Assembly: GCA_946803715.1 (NCBI GenBank)
Contig: CAMPET010000221.1
Coordinates: 1 to 64,000, forward strand
Source of the DNA: Beroe ovata
Lineage: Eukaryota > Ctenophora > Nuda > Beroida > Beroidae
Direction of reading: 5' to 3'
DNA length: 64,000 nucleotides
Position 1 is the first letter of the stretch. Every line of letters begins with the position of its first letter. This document shows positions 1 to 19,300 of this stretch, piece by piece. The notes under the pieces are model-generated. The model did no database searches and was not told where the DNA came from. It saw only the letters and a program-made list of their open reading frames with translations. Position numbers and translations under genes: made by a program.

Positions 1-6181
<6,181 letters not shown>

Positions 6182-6820
6182 TTTCATTTTATGAGAGACT
6201 CCCAGGTGGAACGTGTTCTTAGATTTACTTGTGAAATTGTTGATATTAGCCTCTGACCGACCCTTGAATATAGTACCCTACATTTTATCAAATTTACCGA
6301 TACTTGGTGTCGATTTACCGATACGATTTATATCGAGCGTGCTTTTCTTAAAACCCTTCCAACTTGAGTTTGTTTTAGACATGCTTATATTCGAAATATT
6401 GATCGTTTTTGATCTTTACACGGATGTTAAATGCTGCTTTACTTTCCATTAACCCAAAAATCCTCCAGAAGTACCTAATTGAGATTTGAGAATTGAGACA
6501 CAGGGTTTTGCTGGGAAATGATGATAAGTTTCATTATAATGTACTTCACTGTATAAAAATTCCTCGGAGCTATCCGTATATCATAATCACGAGAAGGTTA
6601 ATTTTCGTTAAAATCAAATTTACAATTAAGTTGTTCATTATGATGATTGCTATGACGCTATGTCATTACGTTAACCTTGATTAAATTCACCTCTCCATCA
6701 TCACATGTATTCAAAACTTCGCTCAACATGTATCACAATTGAAGGCTGCAAATTCAGGGTTTTATATTCTGCTACCTCCTACCAATTTCTGTACAAATGC
6801 ACCATTTCCAAATGGCCCGA
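6182..6820. other. Intergenic DNA between convergent genes
   Basis: AT-rich spacer between the LYPLA and SPEF1 stop codons, presumably both 3' UTRs. The 79- and 63-codon open frames here have no splice-supported context or family similarity that I can see. Confidence 0.6.
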
Positions 6821-9800
6821 TTATCTTTTAGCTGGTCGACCGCCTCTCTGGAGGGCAGCCTTCAGTTTGTTATCCAAATCTTCGATTCGTAGATCCTTCA
6901 ATTGTAACAAGTGTTCGAGTCGACTGATCTTGCTCTGTAGGATCTGAACTGTTTCCTGGCTCTGGAGTAGGGCTTGCTCTCGCTCCTGTATGAAAATACG
7001 GGACTCGTGGTCTAGATGGCTGAGTGAGAGGGGCAACGATTTCGATCTTTCACTTCTGAAATAAATGAAATTGAAGACAGAATTTGGGCACAGAGCGCGC
7101 GTAGAAGAAACATAGCTAGTGCGCGCCACATGCGCGCGTTTTCTGATCAACACTAAACACTGAAAAATGTCATTGACACGAAGAAAAGTCGTTCGGTTTT
7201 CGCTGCCGTATGTACTTTTCGTGTTTTGTGACACATCTTTACTTTAGAGTGCCAATCTTTAGACATCAATGTTAACTTCATACTTACTCGTCAGCATTTG
7301 GAGCACTCTGGGCAGGGGTCTTCTTCTTCTTGGGACTTTTCTTCTTCTTTGCTTCAGAGATGATGATTCATATTAAAGGCGATTCAAATACAAAATTTAA
7401 TCGTTAAGCCGAGCTCCGAGTAAAACTGTTATGTGTGTTTAAACTTACGTTGTTGCTGCTGTTCACTATCGAATGGAATTGTTGCTAACGACCCATTGTT
7501 TTCACTGTTGTTCTGAAAATGCTTTGCATTACCACAAACCCTTTCATTTATAGTTGCAGTGTTGCTATAGCAACATAATGGGTTTACATTCTGCTTGTTG
7601 TTACGGCAATATGATACTATTTGCTTGTAAACGGCACTCTATATTGCATTTCATCATATGTGATACGAACGCAATCCATAACCCCACTTTGAGTTAATGA
7701 TAATGAGCTACCTGTTTCTTTTTGCTAGCAAGTACCGGTACACTGTGATTGGCTGGCAACACAGGGGCTGGGTTGTGATTGGACGATGAGATGTCAGTGA
7801 TGTTTGAGTGAGTGTGCGTTATGTAGGGGAATCGACCCTCTTTCCAAGGGGGTGTGGCGAGTGAGTCCTTCTTAACATGAGGTTGTGAGATGGGAGGGCC
7901 TTCTATATTCTGGGAGAAGAGAATGGCATGTCAACTGGTGGCAACATTTCATTGTTAGAAGATCTCTTTTAAAATGAACTTGACCTTTGACCATTCTACA
8001 AATGTGAAATGAATCTGAGTTTGAACCCATATTACGATTCATGTCTCATATTCGTTATCGAATGTTGCTATAATGTCCCATATTCGTTATCGAATGTTGC
8101 TATAGTGTTGCTGCAATGTTGCTATAGTGTTGCTGTAACGTTGCTCTACCTGTTTGATGTGTACCGGATGGTAGTTGGGGTGTGTTGCTGGTGGCTGGTG
8201 TCTAAACACATCCGACGGGGGAGGGTACTGTGGATGATGATGATGTGGATACTGCCCCATGCTCGCATCTGAAACAAACACATGTTGATTTGTTGGAATC
8301 TCTCTGATTTTTCAAGATAATCGTTTCTTCTTACATTATTATATAGGGTCGGTGTTATTTGAAACTTATTCTAATCAATTATTCATGAACTGCATAATCG
8401 ATAGTTGTCATAATAAACACAGACACACCGCGGATTAATTGTTGCTGGTTCATATCACAAATCAAAATGAGAACCATACCGTAAAAACTAAAACAGTTGA
8501 GTAGGTATAACTTCCCTGAAGTGGTCCTCCCAGCCTCGTTGCTATGACAACCGGGAAACATTATTACGGGTGTAACATGATCATTGTATATTACTTCACC
8601 TTATAACTTTTGTCAACGGAGAGAGAGAGAGAGAGATGTTATTATGATGGAGCAAATGAAAAGGCTGTTTTTAACTTAAGATTCTAAGTGTCAGAGTTTA
8701 ATTATGCGAAATCGCGTTTAGGTATTCCAAAAGTCAATCCATGTTAGGATAGAAAATGTAAGGTGATATGTCAAATTCATATTTGAATTTGAATCAAAAT
8801 CTCAATAACGTCATAGAAACCTCAGTCATTAGCTCCTTAATGATGTTTCAATTGTGACTTATGATTGCAACGAATTAAATTGCATAAATCAATACAACTG
8901 TTATGAATTGATGCATTATGCATAACATGTGGTTAGTTTGATCAGTCAGGGAGTGCTGAATATACCTGAATAACCTGGCACATACCAGGGTTATACGGTC
9001 ACCTTGGTAAAACAGGGTACCCATTGCACCTGTATATGGACAAACAAAGTTACCTGGATAATATGGATTATGTGGATGCTGAGCGCCGTTCCACTGGCCT
9101 GGTTCCGACTTGATATCACTTCCACTTTCCTCTGTTTCCTCTTCCTTCTTCTTATAGTTGAGAATCTGATGACAAGGTTGTCATGGTAACAATACCATGC
9201 AGGAGAACCGGACATCACGAATGAAAATAGGAGCTGGAATTGAGCCAAGAATTCATACAATTCATGAATGTTTGTGTTGCGGCAAATTGGTAGAAATTAG
9301 GTCGGATAGGTATATATTCCGATGTCAAGCAGATAGGAGGTCTGATATGCTTATCAAGGACACTTTTGTTGTGCTACAGTACAATGATAGAGGGTCACCG
9401 TATGATGATGCATGTCTTATTAATTACACTGTGTGGTGGACTTCAGTATAATGACTTAATTACTGCTTGTGTCGCAGTATATAGGAAAGTGTATAGTCAA
9501 TAGTATTGTAGAGGATGTAGGTATGTACATTGTACCTACTACCTACCTATGGCAGGTACATTGTATTCGCATGTATGATTATTGGTCAGTGAGGTGTCAA
9601 CGTGAAGTGTGGTGTCAGTGTTACCTTGACACGCAGGTTGTATAGGACAATCTCGATGACACCCTGTTTGCACATGATGATGCCATTGATAATGTTACTC
9701 GGCACATTGAAATCTATCTTCTTGAACACCTTTCCTGGGAGAAGAAATCAACATGAAGTCAGAACAAAACAGCCAGCTTGAGTGAAGGTCGCAATCCAGG

Positions 9801-10217
9801 CAAAAACATTGATTTAGTCAAGTTCTAAGTTAGGAATATCATACGTTATTCTAGCTAAGCACTCTAGGCTCTATCAAACTTACTATTGAGTGTTTCCCAG
9901 TTCGTTCTCTTCTGCTGGGAATTGTTGGCCGGTGTGTAGTTGTGTAGTTCAACCAGCCCGGGTAGGAAATGAGCTACTATCTCCGCTGCCAGAACTATAA
10001 ACACAGGGATATATAAGGGGAGACTTTGATGATAAATAGGACGANAATCTCAAAACCATGATGACCATAATAGGTCAAAGTTCGAATAAGAAATGTTAGA
10101 TTCTGCTCACAAAAACTAACCTCCATCGCTGAAGTCTCGTGTGATGTTCCTCTTGGGGCGTGATAGCACTATCTCGTCTATCCAAGCGTATAGCTGCTGT
10201 ATCGCTTGTTCATCCAT
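6821..10217 (-). CDS. SPEF1: Sperm flagellar protein 1 (CLAMP), calponin-homology microtubule-associated protein
   Basis: Ten exons: 10121-10217, 9884-9994, 9625-9734, 9054-9165, 9003-9029, 8150-8268, 7712-7909, 7449-7512, 7288-7351 and 6821-7055. All join in phase to about 378 aa. The N-terminus has the SPEF1 calponin-homology domain: QQLYAWIDEIVLSRPKRN, TRDFSDGVLAAEIVAHFLP, ELHNYTPANN, QQKRTNWETLNRKV. The family bundles microtubules in axonemes and the central pair. The middle is low-complexity (HHHHPQYPPP, then KKKKSPKKKK). The end is a coiled coil, about residues 310-370 (QILQSKISRLEHLLQLKDLR), as in vertebrate SPEF1. The protein is longer than human SPEF1 through the linker. Exon 5 is a 27-bp microexon (AMGTLFYQ). 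X-box-like palindromes lie in its introns. Confidence 0.93.
7561..7574. promoter_or_regulatory. RFX X-box-like palindrome GTTGCTATAGCAAC
   Basis: Perfect 14-bp palindrome of the GTTNCYATRGNAAC form bound by RFX factors, which drive ciliary genes in animals. It lies in a SPEF1 intron. Binding is inferred from sequence only. Confidence 0.5.
8538..8551. promoter_or_regulatory. RFX X-box-like motif GTTGCTATGACAAC
   Basis: Imperfect palindrome of the X-box type in the SPEF1 intron between exons 9003-9029 and 8150-8268. Function inferred only. Confidence 0.4.
9177..9190. promoter_or_regulatory. RFX X-box-like motif GTTGTCATGGTAAC
   Basis: X-box-type palindrome directly upstream (in transcript sense) of the SPEF1 exon that starts at 9165. 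Function inferred only. Confidence 0.45.
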
Positions 10218-10809
10218 AACTCATTGCTGTTTCACATTGATACCACTATTGCTAAATCCTATAAGTATAATAAGTAAGGGTGTGAGCAATTAGTCAGCCG
10301 TTTATAATTCATATCACACCTCAAAAAACACCTCAAGCATTTTGAATAGGAAATGTTTGACTCAGAGGTCTGTGAAGTAAGTTGATGAGATACTTTATCA
10401 GGTTTAGGTAGATAACAAATATCACAAGAAAAAGAATTGTTTATCAGGTTATCATCTCAATGATAATGCATCAGCAGTCCTTATTCCTCATACTGACCCC
10501 CGTGAATAATAAAAAGTGTATTGTACTTAGATTTCTATCATCGAGCTTACCAGGTCTCATCTGATTCATCTCTCATATCTGTCCCTTGTCCATTTAAAAC
10601 TTCTATTATTCTAATAGATAAGCCCCCAATCCTATGAAAATCAAATCCAATACCTAACCATAGATATGTAACCAATTCCCTATAAAACAGCTTCAAAACG
10701 AATGATTATCTGGATAAAAAATATTGTCTCTCAATAAGCAGAGTTCCTGAAGAAACAAAGTATAATGATGATATGTATCTGGAAATAAAATGTGAAAACA
10801 TATCTCACA
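10218..10809. other. Spacer between the kizuna-like gene and SPEF1
   Basis: About 590 bp between the kizuna-like stop and the SPEF1 start, both transcribed leftward. It must hold the SPEF1 promoter and kizuna 3' UTR. No X-box or TATA box is evident. Confidence 0.5.
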
Positions 10810-12229
10810 TCAGTCAAAAAAGTCAAAATCATCTTCGCTATCAGGGTCAGCTTTGTCATCAGCAACTTGGTTCGATGTTTCCGACTCTGAAGAATCGTTT
10901 AGCTTTCCCAGGACAGTTTTCCTAGTGTTGGGAGTTACCGTTGGTGGCTGATCCTTGACTGGGTTCATATTGATCATCTGAAAAGATGGCGGGTGTTTCT
11001 GAAACATGACATAGATCCATTAATGATTTGTACAATATTACCTATTTCATATAGTTTTGAGCTCATATTCCATCATGGAAAAATCAATTCAACAAAATAG
11101 GTACCTGTGTTATGGGGGTTGCTAATTTTGGGGCAGGAAGTTTTGGCACAGCAGGTTTGACGTCTGGTTTCATCGGAGATCTGATGACAGTATCAACAGA
11201 ACCGCCGGGGGAATCAAGAGCTTTATCCTTGGGGATCGGTGATCTAGCAGGAGATACAGGAGAGGCAGGGGCTACTGGTGATTTTACTTGGGACAAATGT
11301 ATTTTCGGGTTGAGCATTGTTTCTATATTGCCCTCTGATAATGACAAATCAATTGTTGACTCAGTGTCTGCAGGTATGTCTTCTAACGGACTTGGTGCTT
11401 GGTATGCGAATTTTTGTGAACTTTCCAATGGATCAACTGTCGATAGATTTTCAGTTGTGCTTTTGAGGGATAAGTCGAGGCTAGGCCTTGGAGAGATTGC
11501 AGCTGGATCAGTCGATCTGTTACCAGTAGTTGGTAATTCAACAGACTCAGTAATGTTTGTAAGTGTATCTATAGTCTTCTCTATCACAAGACTTGTTTGT
11601 CTCATGACTCCTGTCTTTTCTGGTACAGCAATGGTCCTCTTATCTCTAGATGCAGGTCTTGGAGACCTTTGCTCAGACTTTTCTTTTGTTTTGCTGAAAT
11701 CTGCTTTCTCACTCTTATTGAACATACCTGCAAGATCTTGGTTCCCTGCTAAAGTAAATGAGTTTTCTTTATTGGCTGTTTCACTTGGATTCTCCTCACA
11801 ACTTTTGAGTCTACAGTGTAAGGAATCCAGCATATTAAACATATTTTCCCTGGATATATAAGATGGGGAAACAAACATGTTAGCTCTTTCACGCCAATTT
11901 GGATAGTTCACATCAAGGTAATCTTTTTCACAATTCACTTTGTTGATCAAAAGATCAGTTTTCTCTTCCATCATTGCCATGTGCCTCTGAATTCTATCAA
12001 AATCAGCAAGTAACCTCTTATTGGCTTCTTGAGCTTTATTTCTACTCATAATGACCATATTTAACTTCTCATGCAGTTTCTTGATGTAAGCACCACGCTG
12101 ATAGTCAGCTTTAGATTTAGATACAATCTCCTTACTCTCAAGAATTTTCTTCTGAGCCAGACTTTCATTTATTCTATCATCAAGAACCTTGGACATCTCA
12201 ACTAGCTCAGCATATGTTGGATTCATCAT
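10810..12229 (-). CDS. KIZ: Kizuna-like centrosomal protein
   Basis: Exons 11105-12229 and 10810-10998 join in phase 0 to about 437 aa. I chose the ATG at 12229; an acceptor-like TTTGTAG at about 12237 means a short upstream exon is possible. The N-terminal 110 residues are a coiled coil (YIKKLHEKLNMVIMSRNKAQ), preceded by NPTYAELVEMSKVLDDRI. This resembles the start of vertebrate kizuna, where YYERLGQLQ leads a similar coil. The middle is a disordered Ser/Pro-rich stretch with SP phosphosites (SPVAPASPVSPARSP). The C-terminus ends DSEDDFDFFD, like the acidic end DSDDFYD of kizuna. Kizuna is a PLK1 substrate that holds pericentriolar material together. The match is from memory of motifs at both ends, so it is good but not proven. 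Human KIZ is longer. Confidence 0.65.
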
Positions 12230-13360
12230 CAACTGACCTACAAAGAGAAGGATTGTTATTGGGTAGTCAAAAGTACAATCACTTATATTGATGATAGCAG
12301 GAATATATTATACATTTCATGGCATCACACATTTCACACTATGTTTACAGTTAAGTGTTCATGTCCAATATCCATGGTTGACAAAATTATTTAAATTATA
12401 CATTTGTTAATCCAAGCAATGGCAATAGGCAAGTAGAAGCGGCAATGTCATATATGCAGAATCATATAAGTTATAACTTCTACTACTCAAGATAAGTGCT
12501 ATAAAGTTGCATTGCAATTGTTAGCTTGTAACGATTCATGAATTGTCGAATTGTATTGTATAAAAATTATTTATAAATCTCTATTATCAATATCATGAAA
12601 TAATCAATTAATTGCGCGTCGTGATCCAACAATTGCAATATGTAATTCATAAAACTAAAATAAAAAACTAAAATAATATATATCAACGTTGATTTACTTG
12701 TAAATAATTCTTGTCAGATGTTACCTGACATGTTTTTCGCGTGCGCGCGCCGCGCGCGAGAAACAGTGGTGAGATAAAATCTGGCAAAATAATTTTTCAT
12801 CCGACTTTAAGACTATTGCTTTTTCGTGCGCGCGCCGCCGCGTGCTCTCGATATAAAGGCGCACGCGCGCAAAACACAGCCGAGGTAAGATAAAATTTGA
12901 CGAGCAGAAAGCTCCCGATCAAATAAGATCTGATGAATTATTAAGTGCTGGATCAATAAATTGCTATTCATAATTTTAGGAAAAGTACAGAGTTTTATCA
13001 GTTTTGGAACAAAATTTATGTATTCATATAGTTAATTGTACAAAAACCAATTATATAATCACAAAATACTCAAGAGACGTAATGGAGAATCACAAAATTT
13101 GAATTTATTGATGTGAAAACCATGTTGTTGGTAATGAAATCTATGATTGAGGAATGGAGGTTGTCATTGAACTATTTTGTTTGATCACAATCCAAGAAAA
13201 GTGGCATCTAAAATATTTCATTCTTTACCCCCACAACAAACTTATCCATATCCGGAGATTTCAGCTTAAACTCAGTGGAGGCAGCCTGAAGTTTCTTGAT
13301 ATTTATCAACCATAACTTAGAATGGACATAGAACTTATTTTGTTATTGTTTAGACATATA
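12230..13360. other. Spacer with CGCGCG tracts, likely kizuna-like promoter region
   Basis: AT-rich DNA interrupted at 12735-12870 by alternating CG tracts (for example GTGCGCGCGCCGCGCGCGAG). It sits between the 5' end of the kizuna-like gene and the 3' end of the formin gene. A minus-strand AATAAA at 13104-13109 could serve the formin. No further coding exon seen. Confidence 0.5.
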
Positions 13361-16300
13361 TCAAGTCCATGAACTATCTCCTCCTAACTTGGGTGTTGAG
13401 CCATCATTCTGAGTTCTCTGAAATAGTGTGCTACTCTTCAGTGAGTTTGCTATGTTCATTTGAGCAACCATCTGAGGATATGAAGTATTATATTGGAAAG
13501 TAAGGTAAGAAACAGGCTAGGCAATAGAGCTATCATTGTATGCTGAAATCAACTCCTTTTGAGATGAAATGGAATAAATCAATGAAAAATCACCTTCGCT
13601 TTGGGTGCTTGTGTTGGTTTAGGTTTGGGCTTTAAGTGTGCAATGCACTCAGGCAAGTCTTGAGGGCATCGTTTTATACTATCCACTAGTTGTGTTTGAA
13701 ACTCGGATAGCATCTTGAGAAATTCCTCACTATCTGTGTTAGGGCTTTCACCAAATCTTTCCTACAGATTATTGAAGATTCATATAACAACTGAATTTCA
13801 TTAAGTATTCATCAAACAGATGAGAAGTCTCACTCACCAAAACTTTGCTGAAGTCTCCTTTCATTTGGGAACTTTGTTCCCCAAGAAGGAACACATTCTG
13901 TTGGAAGAATTTGACAAATGACCGAACATCATCCACAAATGTTTCAACATCATTGAATCCTGGGTGGTTATGAGGGCATTTCTGAGAAATTTCATTGGCT
14001 CTGCCCGTCAACTTGTTCATGTCCTGTTTCATGATTTCCACATCTGCACACAGTGATACTATGGACGCATCTGAAACAACAGTTGTCAATATCAACTATA
14101 CGGTTACTATGGCAACTATAACTTTTCCAGTATTCCACAGAGGGTGCTATAACTCAAGAATGACTCACATTGACTTGCACTGTGTACTATCTCCATATCA
14201 TTGACAAACTTCAAACAGTCTCCATCAATAAGAACTGCCTGCTCCACAATGAAGTCGAGCAGAGTTACACTCTTATCCTGGCTACTCCTAACAGATGCTA
14301 ACTTTGGTAGTGTCGAAGTCAACTTGAACCCGGGAGCTGTGGAAGAAGGGGAATTTAATTCAGTAGCTAGGTTCTCAATTCTCATGTTTAGAACATTCTG
14401 GAGAAATATAAGTTTAAGAAGAGCCTGATCACATAATTTGTTACTGTACATGTTTTCTTGATCGAGGCATTCATCATGTTTCCAATTGTCAGGATTTTCT
14501 CCAAGAACCGTAAGAATGATGCACTACTGAGCAGGACTCTGCAAACTTCAAGTATGTTGTCTATCATCGATTTGATGTCCTGAGACGAATATTCATTAAG
14601 ATAAGTAATCTGTAATCACCATCAGTAAAGTAACGCCCCGTGAGCAACTGCGTTTACCAACGGTTGTCATGGTAACTTAACATGAGTACCAGCACCCATA
14701 CTCACGTCGATATCGTCTGGTATGGTGGTGGTAACTTCAATGATGTTGAGTCGTTGTGTGAAGAAGGGTGTGTTCACCATGTGCCACATAAGTTGGTCAG
14801 CTTTATCCATGGCAGTGACTTTGTTCTCAGGAACTTTGGTGAACACTTTCATATCGTTGACTGTTGGTGCGAACCTGTAATGCATGATAAGAACCATCTG
14901 TGATTGAATCAATGATGAGATGATGACTATTGAGACGGTGAAAAGATTGAGGAGTGATTAGTTATGACTGGGCCATGGAGCAGAATGCCGTGTCGCACTT
15001 TTTGAGAGAGTTTATGTTCTCCTTGATGTCACCGTTCTTTATCCTGGCAACAAGCTCACTCACAGTATTTGGCATGATGCCAGTTCCGTGAAGGAATATT
15101 CCTGAAACCAGAACTATCTTTAGTAGGAGCAAAGAGAAGATTGATAAAGGAGTAAATAAGAGATTGCGTCTATCGTGGTAATGTGTGTGATTGATTTGGC
15201 AATCTTCAACGATGTGACACTAACCGATGTTCTGACTTCTCTTTGGATCGAGGAGTGCTTGTTTCTCCTGAACTTTGTTTGTCTTACTAAGATCCTTGAC
15301 GACAGTTGGTTTCGTTGCAAAGTACTCCTCCAGTTTGGTTACATCAATGCTTGGTGAGATGTCTCCCAACTCGTTCCATATGGATTTCTTGAACTGTCAT
15401 GGTTATGTTATGTAAAATCAAGATAAGCGACCAAAGATGTTCGATGGATGTGTTATTCTTAGCTACGAAACACGTCATGTATTACCGATATTGGGGGTAT
15501 TTTCTGCCAGTGAAGCGGAAGCACTTTCACTTTTGGAATAACTTGAGGCTGGAACTTGGCTGACGCTAAAAAAACGTGTTGTCAGATAACAATGGACTCT
15601 TTACAGCCACCCACAAAGAAGTGGCACAATATTACATTTTCCAACGATTAACTGGTATCTCTGTGGTTTCCAATCACACTCACCACTCGCTAATAATGAG
15701 GCTGTAGGTGGTCGAGGTGGTCCCATCCCCGGGAGGGGTGGTGGGGCTTTAGCTGCTTTGGGTGGAGCTGGCACTACAGCAGGTGGTGGGACTACAGGGG
15801 CGATTGGTGTTTCTTTGGGTGGGTCTGGGACTTGTGATTTGTTTACGTCTGAGTAGAGGTGATCTGCTTTGGCAACGGGTTCTTTTTCCTTGACATCGTG
15901 TGCTAGAAGTAGCGGGAACGGGAGTAGAGAATTTATGGGAGTGCCTTGATCGACTTCATTCAGAATTTAGTTCTCATCCGGACTCTCACCTGTGCTTTCC
16001 GGTTCGTTGTACACAGGATCAACCGGTGGTTTTACCGGGTCTGTTGTCTCATAGACAGGGTCTTGTGGGGGTGGGGGAGGGATGTCGGGAGATGGAGCAG
16101 GCCTCGAGACTTCCTCCTGAGATAGTGGTGTCAATGGAGTGAGGGAGATGGTGGCATACCATCAATATCTTTGTCTTGAATCAAGAAACTCACCGGAGGC
16201 TTTAGGGTCTCTGGTTTTGGTGACACTAGCGACTCTGTAACAGTTTATACGTTTATAAATTATTTCAAAATGAACTTAACGTAAAGAAGTGTAAGAATGG

Positions 16301-19300
16301 AAACACCAAGTTACAGCATGCAAGGGACAGTTTCATGAGAGAAAGTATAGCAGCACTCAAATAGAAGAGGAGAGAATCGTGGTAAAATTCGCATTCTCTT
16401 ACTAATATAATCCTGAACATAGAGCACAGCACGAGAAAAAGCAACACGAATGAAAGCGACATACAATGTTTCGTGACGTAAGATTCTTGTGATATGATCG
16501 GAGCGAAAAGTTTTGTTATTCATGGTCAGGATAAAAGGGCTGATTTGAATAAACAAGATAATGTAACAAGATAAAGGGAGAGGTCAGGATGGAAAAAACG
16601 AAAGGTTAGCTGAAAATAAGCTTCACAAGTAGCTTATCAGGAGAGAAAAAGAGGGCTTGTACGGCTGAGACCACGCTCAAACCTTTCTTCACTTTTGAGT
16701 ACGTTCTTGTGGGGGGAGCTGGAGGGAACGTGACATCCCCGTTCAGATGTGGGAAGGGAGGGGGAGGAGGAGTGGGTGGGAGCGGGGGAGTGTCCTCATC
16801 TCGATACTCGTGATTGATCGTGTCTTTCCTGACAGCGTTTACTCTGGTATAGTGTACAGAACAGGTGTCAGTTGTCTGGTCTCTGTTGCTTGTGACTCGA
16901 TGGTCTGCCACCTTCTCTGGTACTTCCCCAGCAGCGGCTTGTTGTCTAGGTGACGGTGGCACGTCAGACATGCTCTGGGAAGAGTTTTTCCGGGATTGAG
17001 GGTGGTTGGGGGAATCCGTCTTCCTCTTTATGATAGGCGATCCGGTGGGAATCCTGCATCTTCCAGCCACTGGTGATCTGATCCCATTGGGTGATGTGAT
17101 ACTGGCTGGGGAACGTCCTCGTGGTGATGGGATGCCCCCAGGAGAAGATGGAATTCCTGATGTCTTGACACCGCCAGGAGATCTGACTCCATTTGGCGAC
17201 TTGACACTGCTAGGTGATTTGACACCACTCGGCGATCTGACACCACTGGGAGATCTGAGACCGCTTGGTGACTGCGGTGGGTGATAGTCTCCTCTTCTGG
17301 ATGATCTGGTGTTCCGCTTAGCGGGTATCGGCGGCGGTTCTGATATTTGGGTATCGTGTTAGCGGGTGTGAACATCAGCAATATTCTAACGGACCCACAT
17401 CTGTCGCACTTCATACCACAAATTCATGCATTACTATGTCAATAAGTATCATGCAGTAGCCTATACTCGCACCAGTAAATGTGCTGAAAAATCATGCTAT
17501 AGGGCATAGGTTCCACAACATCGCATTTAAACATGTTTTCTAAAGAATTCTCATTACTCTCACTCCTGCAAACTCATGCACACACACACACACACTCACG
17601 CACACCTCTCGGTCTATACACGGGGATCCCCTGATGAAACATCCTTGGTGGCGGGGGCGGGTGTCCTGAGAACACACACTTTGGAGGAGGGTGTATTTGA
17701 GGAATGAGGAAGGGGGCCGGCATGGGAAGAGGGTCTCAGGGCGAGAGAGGCAAGGTATTTCTCAGTAACAGTGAGTGATAGAAGTGTGGTGATGTGTTCT
17801 GGTGTAAACACAGAACGAGTGGGAACAAACATGCAATGAAGAAGTTGAATGAATATCTACACAAAATGTATGAATGTACACAGTACACGATGTATATATA
17901 CACAATCATGTAACATGAACTCTCAAGCTCCAAAGTGTACACAGTAATCACCGTAAATCAGATCCTGATCGGGATCAGATCCGATGTATTCCGGAATCTC
18001 CGTTGATCGGTCATTATCACGTGACAAGGTCAGGTAACACGATTGGTTACGAGTTACAATTGCGTACGGAGATGGATCGGACGAGTAACGGCGACGAGTT
18101 CCGGACTTTTCATCATCATCATCGCCGGAAATCTCCTCTTGGAATCTCGACTCATCATCACATTCATGATTGGCACAATCGTGACGGGAATTTTGCAGGA
18201 ACAGCAGGAAATCACCTGGGTCCCGTGGCGGGAGTGGAGGAGCGGGAGGCTGGCGGGATGGGATTTGCGGGAGCTGAGGGACGGGTCGGGATGGAGGTAG
18301 GGACGGCACATTATAAATTACTTCGTCATCTTGGGATGGTTTAGGAACGGATGGCACGTCGTAAATCTCATCCTTCACTTCTTTAACCGGGCTCACTATT
18401 GGTACAGATGATCCTGGAACGAATTTTTCGTCTNCCCCGTTCAGATGTGGGAAGGGAGGGGGAGGAGGAGTGGGTGGGAGCGGGGGAGTGTCCTCATCTC
18501 GATACTCGTGATTGATCGTGTCTTTCCTGACAGCGTTTACTCTGGTATAGTGTACAGAACAGGTGTCAGTTGTCTGGTCTCTGTTGCTTGTGACTCGATG
18601 GTCTGCCACCTTCTCTGGTACTTCCCCAGCAGCGGCTTGTTGTCTAGGTGACGGTGGCACGTCAGACATGCTCTGGGAAGAGTTTTTCCGGGATTGAGGG
18701 TGGTTGGGGGAATCCGTCTTCCTCTTTATGATAGGCGATCCGGTGGGAATCCTGCATCTTCCAGCCACTGGTGATCTGATCCCATTGGGTGATGTGATAC
18801 TGGCTGGGGAACGTCCTCGTGGTGATGGGATGCCCCCAGGAGAAGTTGGAATTCCTGATGTCTTGACACCGCCAGGAGATCTGACTCCATTTGGCGACTT
18901 GACACTGCTAGGTGATTTGACACCACTCGGCGATCTGACACCACTGGGAGATCTGAGACCGCTTGGTGACTGCGGTGGGTGATAGTCTCCTCTTCTGGAT
19001 GATCTGGTGTTCCGTTTAGCGGGTATCGGCGGCGGTTCTGATATTTGGGTATCGTGTTAGCGGGTGTGAACATCAGCAATATTCTAACGGACCCACATCT
19101 GTCGCACTTCATACCACAAATTCATGCATTACTATGTCAATAAGTATCATGCAGTAGCCTATACTCGCACCAGTAAATGTGCTGAAAAATCATGCTATAG
19201 GGCATAGGTTCCACAACATCGCATTTAAACATGTTTTCTAAAGAATTCTCATTACTCTCACTCCTGCAAACTCATGCACACACACACACACACTCACGCA

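Noticed and set aside
11112-11861. 249-codon plus-strand frame opposite the kizuna-like exon
   Set aside because: Antisense shadow of the coding exon; no splice sites or family similarity, and the opposite frame has the conserved ends.
17006-18982. Plus-strand frames with GDLTPLGDL repeats
   Set aside because: They mirror the minus-strand SPxGV repeats of the formin, which are supported by phase and neighbouring exons.
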